Counted from the first letter of the stretch, positions 34,305 through 43,114 are shown. The stretch is DNA of 64,000 nucleotides from Falsiruegeria litorea R37 (GCF_900172225.1 NZ_FWFO01000002.1:372001-436000); one strand, 5' to 3'. Numbers and translations: made by a program. Notes: generated by a model not told the origin, from the sequence alone.

Positions 34305-35525
34305 TTAAACAGGATAGGCGCGGTTCAGGGTCTGTTGTGCCAACCGCAAAATTTTCTTGTCGGATGTTCTGGCCAGATCACGCGCGGGTCCCGCCCCGTT
34401 GAAGGCGACCAGAACGGGTTCATCAATATAGGGGGCAAGGTTGAGCCACTGATTGAATTGCCCCGGTGGCAAGCCGTTTTCGGGTGTGAGGATCCATGTG
34501 GCATCGGCATCCCAGAACACCGTGTCATAGCGCAGATAGACCTTATCCAGCAGTCCCATGCCGAGCCTCTCAATCGCTGCCCGTTTCTGTTTGGGCAAGG
34601 CAGGGACAAAGCGGATGTGATCGGTTTTCAGAACGCCCAAGGGCACGGTGACGATGACGGCATCGACCCCGGTTTCCTGACCTTGCGCGTCGCGCAATCG
34701 TACTTTGGTCGGCGTCGTCTCGATCTTGCGGATGTCCGTGTTCAGGCGAATGTCCAGGCCACGATCAAAGGCGCGCAAAATTGCATCATACCCTTTGGGG
34801 AATATCCACTCTTCCCCGTCGTAGTCATTGTCTGTTGCATATGCCAGCAAGTTCATTTGGTTCAAACTGGCCCCGGCGTCGTGCTGAACCTCGGTCACTT
34901 CGTCAAGCCAATCGGGGGCGTCGGCGTCGCGCATCAAGCGCCCGCCTTGGCCGCGCAGGACGTAGCTTTCGTCGGTGGTGCGATGAGGCATGCCTTGGGA
35001 TCTGGTCAAGCGGGTCAAAGGGTTGCCATCTGTGCCGTGCAGCCAACTGGCCCCAAGGTCAAGCGGCAGACCCAACCGCCTGTCTGTCCAAATTCGCCCG
35101 CCCGTGCGATTGCGGGCCTCAAGCACGACAACATCTGCGCCCGCCTCCGACAGATACCGCGCGGCAGCCAGGCCGCTTATGCCTGCGCCGATGATGGCAA
35201 TGCGTTTGTGCCCGATACGGGCGGCGGCCTTGCCTGCGAACTGCCCCGATTCCAAAGCCGCATGAACGGTGCCGTTGTATTCGGGATGCGCGGCCTCACC
35301 GGCAAAGAAGATCCTCTCGCCCACAGGTTCAGCCAAATCACCAGAGTGCCGGCGGCGCGATCCTTTGGCGAAGAACGAATATGAACCCAGGCTATAGGGA
35401 TCACGGCTCCAGTTGGTGCGGATATAGCCATTGGCTGAGCGGCCCTGGGTCGCCATTGCAGGCAATGGAGTGAACCCTGCCGTGGCTGTTGCACAAAGTT
35501 GCGCGAGAAAGGCACGACGCTTCAT
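34305..35525 (-). CDS. Circularly permuted flavin amine oxidase with Tat signal
   Basis: A 406-residue flavin amine oxidase whose parts are in an unusual order. Residues 1-25 look like a Tat signal (KRRAFLAQL ... AMA). Residues 33-104 are the segment that ends normal monoamine oxidases (IRTNWSRDPYSLGSYS, then FFAGEA at 73-78 and TVHAALESG). Only then comes the Rossmann FAD motif GAGISG (113-118) with Glu136 and RTGGR (140-144), the usual N-terminus. The C-terminus stops at NRAYPV, exactly where the moved segment would normally continue. It should oxidise an amine to an aldehyde, probably in the periplasm. Confidence 0.88.
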   Translation of the reverse strand: MKRRAFLAQLCATATAGFTPLPAMATQGRSANGYIRTNWSRDPYSLGSYSFFAKGSRRRHSGDLAEPVGERIFFAGEAAHPEYNGTVHAALESGQFAGKAAARIGHKRIAIIGAGISGLAAARYLSEAGADVVVLEARNRTGGRIWTDRRLGLPLDLGASWLHGTDGNPLTRLTRSQGMPHRTTDESYVLRGQGGRLMRDADAPDWLDEVTEVQHDAGASLNQMNLLAYATDNDYDGEEWIFPKGYDAILRAFDRGLDIRLNTDIRKIETTPTKVRLRDAQGQETGVDAVIVTVPLGVLKTDHIRFVPALPKQKRAAIERLGMGLLDKVYLRYDTVFWDADATWILTPENGLPPGQFNQWLNLAPYIDEPVLVAFNGAGPARDLARTSDKKILRLAQQTLNRAYPV

Positions 35526-35610
35526 TTCCTAACCTCCATTGGTCCCTTCATGGGCGTAGCATGATGGGGTGAGGCCGGGAAGCCATGCGGGCCATCTGTG
35601 GATGGCTGTT

Positions 35611-36417
35611 CTAGCGCACCAGGTTTGGCCGAAACCGCATCTTGGCCTTGCGAGCCTTGGGCAAGTGGCGGTTCAAACGCGTGTTGATCAGCCCGAAAAC
35701 ACCCACGATCACAAGCGTCAGCAGGATGAAATAGAACGCCAGGATCGGGTACGGCACAAACGGATTGAATGTCTTGTCCGCGAAATAACTGGCGTAATAG
35801 AGCGCATCGCCTTTTTGCCTCCAGGCCGGGAAGGCTGAAAAGAACACGAGCGTCGTGGCGTGGAACAGAAAGATCGCCTCGTTCGTATAGGCGGGCCAGG
35901 CCAGCCGCAGCATGGTGGGCCAGATGATGCGGCGAAACCGCGACCAGCCCGACATGCCATAGGCATCCGCCGCCTCGACGTCGCCCTTGGGGATCGAGCG
36001 CAGCGCGCCGTAGAAGATCTCACCCGAATAGGCGGCAGTGTTGAAGAACAGCACAATCAGCGCCCCCAGCCAGGCCGAGGTGAAGGCGTCGAACATTGGA
36101 TAGGCCTTCTTCAACGACAGGAAGAAGAAGTAGGCAAAGAAGAACTGGATGAAGAGCGGCGAGCCCCGGAAGATGAAGATGAACCATTCCGAAGGTTTGC
36201 GCAGCCAGATGTTGCTCGATGCCTTGCCAAGCGCCAGGGCAGTGGCAAAGAAAAACCCGGTCACCAGTGCCATGGCGCCGAAATAAACGTTCCAGATCAT
36301 GCCCGAGCCGATCAGGGTGAACTGTTCGCACAGGGTAAAGTCGGTCTTGGGCAGCAGGCGCTCGCCATAGCCAAGGGACCGCAGGCCATAGTCCTGGATG
36401 GTCTGAAAACAGCTCAT
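35611..36417 (-). CDS. ABC amino-acid/amine transporter permease (HisM-type)
   Basis: A 268-residue inner-membrane permease with about five or six hydrophobic segments. The ATPase-contact EAA loop reads EAADAYGMSGWSRFRRIIWP. It pairs with the next permease as the heterodimeric channel of a polar amino-acid (lysine/arginine/ornithine- or octopine-type) importer. The ATG at 36417 has AAGGAG upstream; that site can be folded into a small hairpin. The region 36418-36508 between the permease genes contains two hairpins. Confidence 0.88.
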   Translation of the reverse strand: MSCFQTIQDYGLRSLGYGERLLPKTDFTLCEQFTLIGSGMIWNVYFGAMALVTGFFFATALALGKASSNIWLRKPSEWFIFIFRGSPLFIQFFFAYFFFLSLKKAYPMFDAFTSAWLGALIVLFFNTAAYSGEIFYGALRSIPKGDVEAADAYGMSGWSRFRRIIWPTMLRLAWPAYTNEAIFLFHATTLVFFSAFPAWRQKGDALYYASYFADKTFNPFVPYPILAFYFILLTLVIVGVFGLINTRLNRHLPKARKAKMRFRPNLVR

Positions 36418-36421
36418 GCCC

Positions 36422-36473
36422 GGTCTCCTTGCAAAAGAGACCGCGCGCGCGAAAGCGACTGCAACGCAGTCGC
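36422..36473 (-). other. Two hairpins in the permease-permease gap
   Basis: GGTCTC/GAGACC (36422-36427 with 36437-36442) encloses part of the downstream permease's AAGGAGACC ribosome site on the minus strand, and GCGACTGC/GCAGTCGC (36455-36462 with 36466-36473) is a perfect eight-pair stem with an AAC loop. They may adjust translation of the second permease. Confidence 0.4.
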
Positions 36474-36508
36474 GTGCGGCGCCCATTGGCAATTCTTGCG
36501 AAGAGGGA

Positions 36509-37396
36509 TCATACTGTTGCCTCCTTGCGCTGTGCTTCGCCACCGGTGGTGGCCTGTCCGTGGCTGAGCTTTTGCATCAGACGCTCCAGCGCGATCTCGG
36601 ACACACGGGTGAAGGCCAGGTAGAATACCAACAGGAACAGGAAGTACCACATGCGCCAGTCGCCATGCGGATAGGCGGTGAACTTGGATGTCTTGGTGCC
36701 ACCCAGTTCGCGCGCCCAATAGACGATGTCTTCGACACCCAGCAGGAACAGCAGCGGCGTGGCCTTGATCAGCACCATCCAGAGGTTCGACAGGCCGGGC
36801 AGGGCATAGACCCACATCTGCGGCACGAGGATGCGCCAGAAGGTCTGGCGGCGGCTCATGCCATAGGCTTCAGCCGTTTCCAGCTGGGCATGGGGCACGG
36901 CACGCATGCCGCCAAAGAGAACGTTTGCGGCAAAGGCGCCAAAAACGATGGCAAAAGTGATGACGGCGAGGAAGAAGCCGTATGTTTCATGCACCCATTC
37001 GGGTGACGTGCCTAAGGGCAGTTTGGCCTGCGCGCAGACCAGGAAGTCATTGCCCTGCCGGATCGGATCGGTCCAATCGGGGCAGAGGATCTGGTGCCGC
37101 GTCCATTCGAATGCCTGATCCAATGCGATGACAAAGAACAGGAAAAACGCGATGTCCGGCACGCCACGCACGATGGCGATGTACCCTTTGCCCAGCCAGC
37201 TGACGGGCGGAATATGCGACCGGGCCGACATGGCCCCCGCAAAGCCAAAGGCCAGCGCCACGGGTGCGGTGATGGCCAGCAAGGCCAGAACCTTGATGAA
37301 GGACAGGTAGAACGACATGTGCACGCCGTTGGTCAGATAGCACGAGAACCAACGAAAGGTGCCAAGCGTGTCGGGATCGGCGCAGTAGGAAAACAT
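36509..37396 (-). CDS. ABC amino-acid/amine transporter permease (HisQ-type)
   Basis: A 295-residue permease, longer than usual because of a periplasmic insert with two cysteines (about residues 105-140: HQILCPDW ... LVCAQAK). The EAA loop is ETAEAYGMSRRQTFWRILVP. The N-terminal region is YLSFIKVLALLAITAPVALAFGF. ATG at 37396 follows AAGG; a TTG one codon earlier is less likely. An intrinsic terminator separates it from the solute-binding gene. Confidence 0.88.
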   Translation of the reverse strand: MFSYCADPDTLGTFRWFSCYLTNGVHMSFYLSFIKVLALLAITAPVALAFGFAGAMSARSHIPPVSWLGKGYIAIVRGVPDIAFFLFFVIALDQAFEWTRHQILCPDWTDPIRQGNDFLVCAQAKLPLGTSPEWVHETYGFFLAVITFAIVFGAFAANVLFGGMRAVPHAQLETAEAYGMSRRQTFWRILVPQMWVYALPGLSNLWMVLIKATPLLFLLGVEDIVYWARELGGTKTSKFTAYPHGDWRMWYFLFLLVFYLAFTRVSEIALERLMQKLSHGQATTGGEAQRKEATV

Positions 37397-37457
37397 CAAG
37401 TCAGCCTTGGGCGGGGCAGGTTTGGCGATCGGGGGTGATCAGCCACAAAAAACCGGC

Positions 37458-37494
37458 AAAAGAAACGGTCCCGCGCGTGTGACGCACGGGACCG
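37458..37494 (-). terminator. Intrinsic terminator after the solute-binding protein gene
   Basis: A 12-position stem with one mismatch (37466-37477 with 37483-37494) runs on the minus strand into TTTCTTTT, giving partial termination before the permease genes. It fits an excess of binding protein over channel. Confidence 0.75.
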
Positions 37495-37507
37495 CAAGGA
37501 TCAGAGA

Positions 37508-38230
37508 TCAGTAAGTGCGGGTGTCTTCGCCGAACCACTTGATCAGCAATTCGTTCAGCGAGCCGTCCTCTTTCATCGAGGTGATGGCCGCATCGAACTT
37601 GCCACGCAGTTCGCCGTCGGATTCACGCAGGCCCATGCCAACGCCACCACCCAGCGGAACCGGGTCGCCGACGAAGACCAGCTCGCCGTTCGATTCCTCG
37701 ACCAGCGGCGCCAGATAGTCACGGTCGGCCAGAACGGCATCCGCTTCGCCGTTGCGGACGGCTGCGATGGTTTCTTCCGGAGTTGCAAACTCGACCAGGG
37801 TTGCGCCGGATTCGGCCACGTGACCTGCCTGGATGGTCGCGGTCTGAGCGGCGACAACGCCACCGGTCACGTCAGCACCTTCGGCAGCGGCAACATAGGC
37901 CGACGCCGCGGGGGGCTGATAGTTCTGGGTGAAGTCGATGACCTCATCACGCTCGGCAGTGATCGACATGCCGGCGATGATGGTGTCGTAGTTGCCCGAG
38001 ACCAGGTTCGGAATGATCGAATCCCAGTCGTTCTTGACCCATTCGCAGGTCAGACCGGCGCGTTTGCACATCTCATCGCCCAGCTCACGCTCGAAACCGT
38101 CGATCTCGCCGGCGTCATTGATGAAGTTGTACGGAGGGTAGGCGCCCTCGGTGCCCATGCGGACGGTTTCGGCCATTGCCAAACCGGCGCTCAGTGCCAG
38201 TGCAGCTGTTGTCAGGATCAGTTTTTTCAT
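37508..38230 (-). CDS. ABC transporter periplasmic solute-binding protein (SBP family 3)
   Basis: A 240-residue periplasmic binding protein with a signal peptide (ALALSAGLAMA/E near residue 20). The family 3 signature is EGAYPPYNFINDAGEIDGFE and DWDSIIPNLVSGNYD, as in lysine/arginine/ornithine and octopine/nopaline binders. The ligand is probably a basic amino acid, opine or amine, given the catabolic genes downstream. It lies between the ATPase and permease genes. Confidence 0.9.
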   Translation of the reverse strand: MKKLILTTAALALSAGLAMAETVRMGTEGAYPPYNFINDAGEIDGFERELGDEMCKRAGLTCEWVKNDWDSIIPNLVSGNYDTIIAGMSITAERDEVIDFTQNYQPPAASAYVAAAEGADVTGGVVAAQTATIQAGHVAESGATLVEFATPEETIAAVRNGEADAVLADRDYLAPLVEESNGELVFVGDPVPLGGGVGMGLRESDGELRGKFDAAITSMKEDGSLNELLIKWFGEDTRTY

Positions 38231-38264
38231 GTTTTCACTCCCCTATTTTTGGTTTCGTTTCTAG

Positions 38265-39041
38265 TTAAGCAGCCTGCGTGGCAGACAAAAAGCCCTGCAG
38301 GCGTTCGGATTTGGGCGCGCCAAACAAGGCGTCGGGCGAGCCCTCTTCTTCGATCAGCCCCTGGTGCAGGAACACCACGTGGCTGGAAATATCAGCGGCC
38401 ATTTTCATGTCATGGGTCACGATGATCATCGTGCGCCCCTCGGCCGCCAGGTCCTTGATCACCTTGATCACTTCCTGTTCCAGCTCGGGGTCAAGCGCCG
38501 ATGTGGGCTCGTCAAAGAGCAGCGCCTCGGGCTCCATGCACAGGCCCCGCGCAATGGCGGCACGCTGTTGTTGGCCACCTGACAGCTGCGCAGGATAAAC
38601 GTCGCATTTGTCGCCAATGCCCACCTGGTGCAGGTATTTGCGTGCGCTTTCCTCGACCTCGGCCTTGTCGCGGCCCAGGACAGTGACAGGCGCCTCCATC
38701 ACGTTTTGCAGGATGGTCATATGGGCCCACAGGTTGAACTGCTGGAACACCATCGACAGGTTCGTGCGGATGCGCAGCACCTGTTTGGGGTCGGCTGGGC
38801 GACGCCCGTGGTGTTCACCCTTCCATGCGACGGGCTCGCCCTTGAACAGGATCTCGCCCTGTTGGCTGTCTTCCAGCAGGTTGCAGCACCGCAGCAATGT
38901 GGATTTTCCCGATCCCGATGATCCGATCAGCGACACCACGTCGCCCCGGTGGGCCGTGATATCAACGCCTTTGAGCACCTCGAGCTGGCCAAAGCTTTTG
39001 TGCAGGTTCTTGATCTGGATGACAGGAGGTGTGTCTGACAC
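38265..39041 (-). CDS. ABC transporter ATP-binding protein (HisP-type)
   Basis: A 258-residue ATPase of the polar amino-acid transport group. Walker A is GSSGSGKST, the signature is LSGGQQQR and Walker B is ALLFDEPTSAL, then the H-loop VTHDM. It powers the importer built from the two permeases. The start is taken as the GTG at 39041, giving the normal opening PVIQIKNLHKSFG; an in-frame start 24 codons earlier would add sequence unlike the family. It is the first gene of the transport cluster. Confidence 0.88.
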   Translation of the reverse strand: MSDTPPVIQIKNLHKSFGQLEVLKGVDITAHRGDVVSLIGSSGSGKSTLLRCCNLLEDSQQGEILFKGEPVAWKGEHHGRRPADPKQVLRIRTNLSMVFQQFNLWAHMTILQNVMEAPVTVLGRDKAEVEESARKYLHQVGIGDKCDVYPAQLSGGQQQRAAIARGLCMEPEALLFDEPTSALDPELEQEVIKVIKDLAAEGRTMIIVTHDMKMAADISSHVVFLHQGLIEEEGSPDALFGAPKSERLQGFLSATQAA

Positions 39042-39147
39042 GTGGAATCCGAAGGTTTGTACCGGTTTTGGTGGGCTAATAGGGCTGAATTTTTGTCGCA
39101 ATGCAACTTGCAAAACGAATGTTTCGCCCCGGAAAGCGCCGAATTGA

Positions 39148-39903
39148 CTATACGGAACTGTCTTTTTCGGCGGGCGAAGGCGGTGTTGGGACAGCCAAAT
39201 ATACCTCTGCGGGTATGTCGATCAGCCCCCGGATGTGCAGCAATTGCCGGGTGTCTTCGTCCATCGCAGCAATCGCAGCCCGAACGGCGGCCGCAATCGG
39301 TGCAGGGTCGTGTGACTGCGCAGTCACAAAGGGCAAGGTTGGCGTGGGCTCCGTGCGGGTCACAACGCGCAGCTTGCTTGCCAGATTCGGTTCATGTTCG
39401 GTCAGCAGAACCCAAGTCAGCGCATCCAGAGCGGCAAGGTCTGCGCGTCCCTCGGCCACCGCCTTCGCCGACAGGGCATGGCCGCCGGATTGCAGCAAAG
39501 TGTCTACTTTCAATCCCAGTGAGTGCAGATGTGTCGTTGGCGCAGCCCATCCCGATTGCGACAGCGGCTCGTTATAGGCGAATGTGCCGGTCACCAATTC
39601 GTCCAGCGGTCGGGGATCATCCGAGCGGGCCACAAAGGTTGAATAATAATAGCCGGGCGGGCAATCGGGCAGGCCATAGTCGGGCGTACCGATCAAGGTA
39701 ACCGTGCCATGCAGCTTGGTGCGATACGGCATGCCGCAGGTCTGCGAAAACACCATGCTTGGGTCGTGCCAGATGTCCCAGAAATCCCGCTCTCGATCCA
39801 ACATCTCGGGGCCGTCCCCCAAATGCGTGCGGATCGCAGCCCAGAAGGCGTCATTGGCGTCTTGCAGGGCGGGCATGTCATACATGCCGAGCATCGCGGT
39901 CAT
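39148..39903 (-). CDS. PhnD-like substrate-binding protein without signal peptide
   Basis: A 251-residue protein resembling the phosphate/phosphite/phosphonate ABC substrate-binding (PhnD/TauA-like) fold, with SQTCGMPYR, GHALSAKAVAEGRADLAALDALTW and a C-terminal helix. No signal peptide or lipobox is present, and the start is fixed by an ATGA overlap with the preceding TerB gene, so it is probably cytosolic. It might be a sensor or an enzyme rather than a transporter component. Confidence 0.75.
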   Translation of the reverse strand: MTAMLGMYDMPALQDANDAFWAAIRTHLGDGPEMLDRERDFWDIWHDPSMVFSQTCGMPYRTKLHGTVTLIGTPDYGLPDCPPGYYYSTFVARSDDPRPLDELVTGTFAYNEPLSQSGWAAPTTHLHSLGLKVDTLLQSGGHALSAKAVAEGRADLAALDALTWVLLTEHEPNLASKLRVVTRTEPTPTLPFVTAQSHDPAPIAAAVRAAIAAMDEDTRQLLHIRGLIDIPAEVYLAVPTPPSPAEKDSSV

Positions 39904-40337
39904 GAACGGGCCGCCTTTTGCCGGGCAAGCGCCGAATCGCGGTCATTCACACCCAGCAAGTTGGCCACCAGCCGCAGCAGCGCGTCTTCTTCCTCGGCCC
40001 GTTCGCCATCGGCCAGAACCACCGACCACAGCGCCTCGACCACGGCGCGGCGGTCTTCATAGGCCACCGCATCCTTGATCGCGCGGGTAAAGCGCACGGT
40101 GTCGGGGGCTTCGGCCTCCAGCCCTTCGGCCTGCGAGCGCAGACCCGCCGCTTCGAACGGGGACAGGCCATAGCGCGCCGCGGTGATGCGGTCGATGCGG
40201 GCCATCTCTTCGGGGGCGTAATCATTGTCCGATTTGGCGATGCGCACCAAAAGCGCGGTCAGCGCAAGGCGGGCGTCTTCGTCGGGCAGTTGGGCGGGGT
40301 CCGGCTGCGTCAGCCGCGTCAGGAAATCACGAAACAT
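39900..40337 (-). CDS. TerB-like tellurite-resistance family protein
   Basis: A 145-residue helical protein of the TerB family: ALTALLVRIAKSDNDYAPEE, ALWSVVLADGERAEEEDALLRLVANLLGV. TerB-like proteins bind metal through acidic residues; a tellurite phenotype is not implied. The ATG at 40337 begins a normal family N-terminus. It overlaps the PhnD-like gene by four bases and follows a second TerB gene 55 bp upstream. Confidence 0.8.
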   Translation of the reverse strand: MFRDFLTRLTQPDPAQLPDEDARLALTALLVRIAKSDNDYAPEEMARIDRITAARYGLSPFEAAGLRSQAEGLEAEAPDTVRFTRAIKDAVAYEDRRAVVEALWSVVLADGERAEEEDALLRLVANLLGVNDRDSALARQKAARS

Positions 40338-40392
40338 GTAGAAAGGTATAGGCGTGCATCTGCAGTGCGCCAAGAGGCGCCGTGCGCTGCGG

Positions 40393-40833
40393 TCAGACTT
40401 TTTCCATCGCGCGGCGGCGGGCTGCTTCGCTGTCCTTGAAGCTCAACCCCATGGCGATTCGCGCCTCTTCTACAATCTTAAGCTCGCCTTCCTGCTGTTC
40501 GCCATCGGCCAGAACGACCTCCCACAGGGCGTCCAGTGCGGCCAGACGCTCCTCAAGACCGGTCGTCTCGCGGATCAGGCGGCCAAAGGTGTCGGTCTCG
40601 GGCGCTGCCGCATGCAGCTTTTCGCAAGTCGCACGCACTTTGGCGGCCTCAATCGCGTTGTGTTGATAAAGCCGGGCCAGAATGCGGTCGATCAGGCTGA
40701 TTTCTTCGAGCTGATAATCGCGGTCGGACTGCGCCACGCGCACAAGCAGTGCCCCAAGGGCCAACTCGGCATCCGGGTCGGGCAGCGGGGCAGGGTCAGA
40801 TGGGCGAAACGCCTGGAAAAACTTCTTCAGCAT
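40393..40833 (-). CDS. TerB-like tellurite-resistance family protein, tandem paralogue
   Basis: A 146-residue paralogue of the next gene, sharing the order LALGALLVRVAQSDRDYQLEE, RLAALDALWEVVLADGEQQEGE and ARIAMGLSFKDSE. The two proteins align end to end, pointing to tandem duplication and divergence. The ATG follows a run of GAAG bases. It lies 43 bp after the DUF1330 gene in the same direction. Confidence 0.8.
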   Translation of the reverse strand: MLKKFFQAFRPSDPAPLPDPDAELALGALLVRVAQSDRDYQLEEISLIDRILARLYQHNAIEAAKVRATCEKLHAAAPETDTFGRLIRETTGLEERLAALDALWEVVLADGEQQEGELKIVEEARIAMGLSFKDSEAARRRAMEKV

Positions 40834-40875
40834 GATCTGAAATTACCCCATATTTTGCGTTTCGCCAAGGGCGAA

Positions 40876-41169
40876 CTACCCGGTATAGCCTTCGACGATA
40901 ACCAGATCCCCGGTTGAAACCGGATCGCGAATGTCCTTGGCTGCCTGATAGCCGATACTCTCATAACACTCGATCGCCTTTTCATAGCTTTCGAATTCCA
41001 GCACCACGGTACGGGCCCGCGCGTGACCTTCGCGGACTTGCTGCTCTCCGCCACGCACCAGAAACTTGGCACCATATTCCGCAAACGGCGCGGCGTTTGC
41101 CGCGACATAGTTCTTATAAGTCTCCATGTCGTCCACGTCGACATGCGCCACCCAGTACCCTTTGGCCAT
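40876..41169 (-). CDS. DUF1330 domain protein
   Basis: A 97-residue protein of the dimeric ferredoxin-like DUF1330 family. It opens KGYWVAHVDVDDMETYKNYVA and contains FLVRGG and RTVVLEFESYEKAIECYES, both typical. Family members are widespread small enzymes or binding proteins without established function. It is the first of a four-gene minus-strand series with the TerB and PhnD-like genes. Confidence 0.88.
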   Translation of the reverse strand: MAKGYWVAHVDVDDMETYKNYVAANAAPFAEYGAKFLVRGGEQQVREGHARARTVVLEFESYEKAIECYESIGYQAAKDIRDPVSTGDLVIVEGYTG

Positions 41170-41229
41170 CTGCCTCTCTCCCCTTCAGTTTGACGTAGAG
41201 TGCGGCGGGGCTATGAATAACGCAACCGA

Positions 41230-41292
41230 GCATCTTCCTCTTGCCAGAAATATCCCGGGGGAGGCGCGCAGCGACGGGGGCAGAGCCCCCAT
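41230..41292 (-). repeat. Dispersed intergenic repeat, family 2, copy b
   Basis: Read on the minus strand it shows a GGGGGCTC/GCCCCC hairpin, CGCGC, CCCCCGGGATATTT and AAGAGGAAGA, matching the layout of the plus-strand copy at 18851-18903. It lies between pyrG and the DUF1330 gene. Confidence 0.55.
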
Positions 41293-41298
41293 CCAACG

Positions 41299-42942
41299 TT
41301 ACACCAACCGCGAGGTGTCCTTGGCTGCGCGCACAAAATCAGCAAACAGGGGGTGCGGCGCAAAGGGCTTGGATTTCAGCTCGGGGTGGAACTGTACGCC
41401 GATGAACCACGGATGGTCAGCCCATTCCACGATCTCGGGCAGACGGCCGTCTGGTGACATGCCCGAGAATTTCAACCCGGCGGCTTCCAGCTTTTCGCGG
41501 TACTTGATGTCGACCTCATAGCGGTGGCGGTGACGCTCTTCGATCTGGGTCGATCCGTAAACTTCCGCCACATTCGACCCATCGGCCAGTGCCGCGTCAT
41601 AGGCCCCCAAGCGCATGGTGCCGCCCTTGTCGTCATCGGCTTTGCGCTGCACCGTGTGGTTGCCCTGAACCCATTCTTTCAGGTGATAGACCACCGGCTC
41701 GAACCGTTTCTCGCCCGCCTCGTGGTCGAATTCCTCGGACCCAGCGGTCTTGATGCCCGCCACATTACGAGCCGCTTCGATCACCGCCATCTGCATGCCC
41801 AGACAAATGCCCAGATAAGGGATCTTGCGGGTACGGGCGAACTCGGCCGCCTTGATCTTGCCTTCGGTGCCGCGCTCGCCAAAACCACCAGGCACCAGAA
41901 TGGCATGGAAGCCTTCCAGATGCGGGGCTGCGTCGCTGCGGTCGAATACCTCGGCATCAACCCAGGACACGTTCACCTTGACCCGGTTCGCCATCCCGCC
42001 ATGGGTCAGCGCCTCTTTGATCGACTTATAGGCATCTTCGAGCTGGGTGTACTTGCCGACGATGGCCACGTTCACTTCACCATCGGTGTTGTGGATGCGG
42101 TCCTTGACGTCGTTCCAGGTCGCCAGATCGGGCTTGGGCGCGGGCGAGATGTTGAAGGCATCGAGCACGGCCTGATCCAGACCCTGCTCGTGATAAGCCA
42201 GCGGTGCCTCATAGATCGAGCTCAGGTCATAAGCCGCGACTACGGCCTCTTTCCGGACGTTACAGAACAAAGCGATTTTCTCGCGTTCCTTGTCCGGGAT
42301 CGGCTGTTCCGAGCGGCAGACCAGGATGTCGGGCGCTATGCCGATGGATTGCAGCTCCTTGACCGAGTGTTGGGTCGGTTTCGTTTTCAACTCACCCGAG
42401 GCCGCCAGATAGGGCAGCAGCGTCAGGTGCATGAAAATGCACTGACCGCGGGGTTTGTCGTGGCTGAACTGACGGATGGCTTCGAAAAACGGCAGGCCTT
42501 CGATGTCGCCAACGGTGCCGCCGATCTCGCACAGCATGAAATCGACCTCATCCTCTCCGATCGAGATGAAGTCCTTGATCTCGTTGGTGACATGGGGAAC
42601 CACTTGAATGGTCTTGCCCAGGTAGTCGCCGCGGCGTTCCTTTTCCAGCACGTTTGAATAGATCCGGCCCGACGACACCGAGTCGGTTTTGCGGGCAGGC
42701 ACACCAGTGAAACGCTCGTAGTGGCCCAGGTCCAGGTCGGTTTCCGCGCCGTCATCGGTCACGAAAACCTCGCCGTGCTCAAATGGCGACATGGTGCCGG
42801 GGTCGACGTTCAGATAGGGGTCCAGCTTGCGCAGGCGGACCGAATAGCCACGTGCTTGCAGCAGCGATCCCAGGGCGGCGGACGCCAGACCCTTGCCAAG
42901 CGAAGATACAACACCGCCAGTGATGAAGATAAAACGCGCCAT
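41299..42942 (-). CDS. pyrG: CTP synthase
   Basis: A 547-residue CTP synthase that aminates UTP using glutamine and ATP. The synthetase domain begins [15 protein letters not shown] and has [19 protein letters not shown]; the C-terminal amidotransferase has nucleophile cysteine in [10 protein letters not shown] and the His/Glu pair in GVQFHPE. Length is standard. The start is the ATG at 42942. The upstream secG gene lies 170 bp away and ends with its own hairpin. Confidence 0.97.
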   Translation of the reverse strand: MARFIFITGGVVSSLGKGLASAALGSLLQARGYSVRLRKLDPYLNVDPGTMSPFEHGEVFVTDDGAETDLDLGHYERFTGVPARKTDSVSSGRIYSNVLEKERRGDYLGKTIQVVPHVTNEIKDFISIGEDEVDFMLCEIGGTVGDIEGLPFFEAIRQFSHDKPRGQCIFMHLTLLPYLAASGELKTKPTQHSVKELQSIGIAPDILVCRSEQPIPDKEREKIALFCNVRKEAVVAAYDLSSIYEAPLAYHEQGLDQAVLDAFNISPAPKPDLATWNDVKDRIHNTDGEVNVAIVGKYTQLEDAYKSIKEALTHGGMANRVKVNVSWVDAEVFDRSDAAPHLEGFHAILVPGGFGERGTEGKIKAAEFARTRKIPYLGICLGMQMAVIEAARNVAGIKTAGSEEFDHEAGEKRFEPVVYHLKEWVQGNHTVQRKADDDKGGTMRLGAYDAALADGSNVAEVYGSTQIEERHRHRYEVDIKYREKLEAAGLKFSGMSPDGRLPEIVEWADHPWFIGVQFHPELKSKPFAPHPLFADFVRAAKDTSRLV

Positions 42943-43061
42943 GAGTGTTCGGCTGCCCCCGTGAGTGGTCAAAATTCAGCTGCCCGGTGGCCTCGAACAC
43001 GTGCTCAAAAACCACTGCATCACGGGACTTCACGTATAAAGGATTCGCGCGCCTAACGCAA

Positions 43062-43090
43062 GAGAACCGCAAGATGCTGTTGCGGTTCTC
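43062..43090 (-). terminator. Probable terminator of secG
   Basis: A perfect eleven-pair stem (43062-43072 with 43080-43090) lies about 25 bp after the secG stop codon on the minus strand. The T-tract is short, so termination may be partial. Confidence 0.5.
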
Positions 43091-43114
43091 ATCCAGAATT
43101 CAAGGTGTAGTGGT

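Noticed and set aside
34305-35525. The amine oxidase order as a frameshift or assembly error
   Set aside because: The frame is open throughout, the Tat signal precedes the moved segment, and the two ends match the natural join point; a permutation explains this better, though read-level checking is needed.
38989-39103. Longer start for the ABC ATPase (24 extra codons)
   Set aside because: The added residues do not resemble HisP-type ATPases, and the GTG at 39041 gives the normal family N-terminus.
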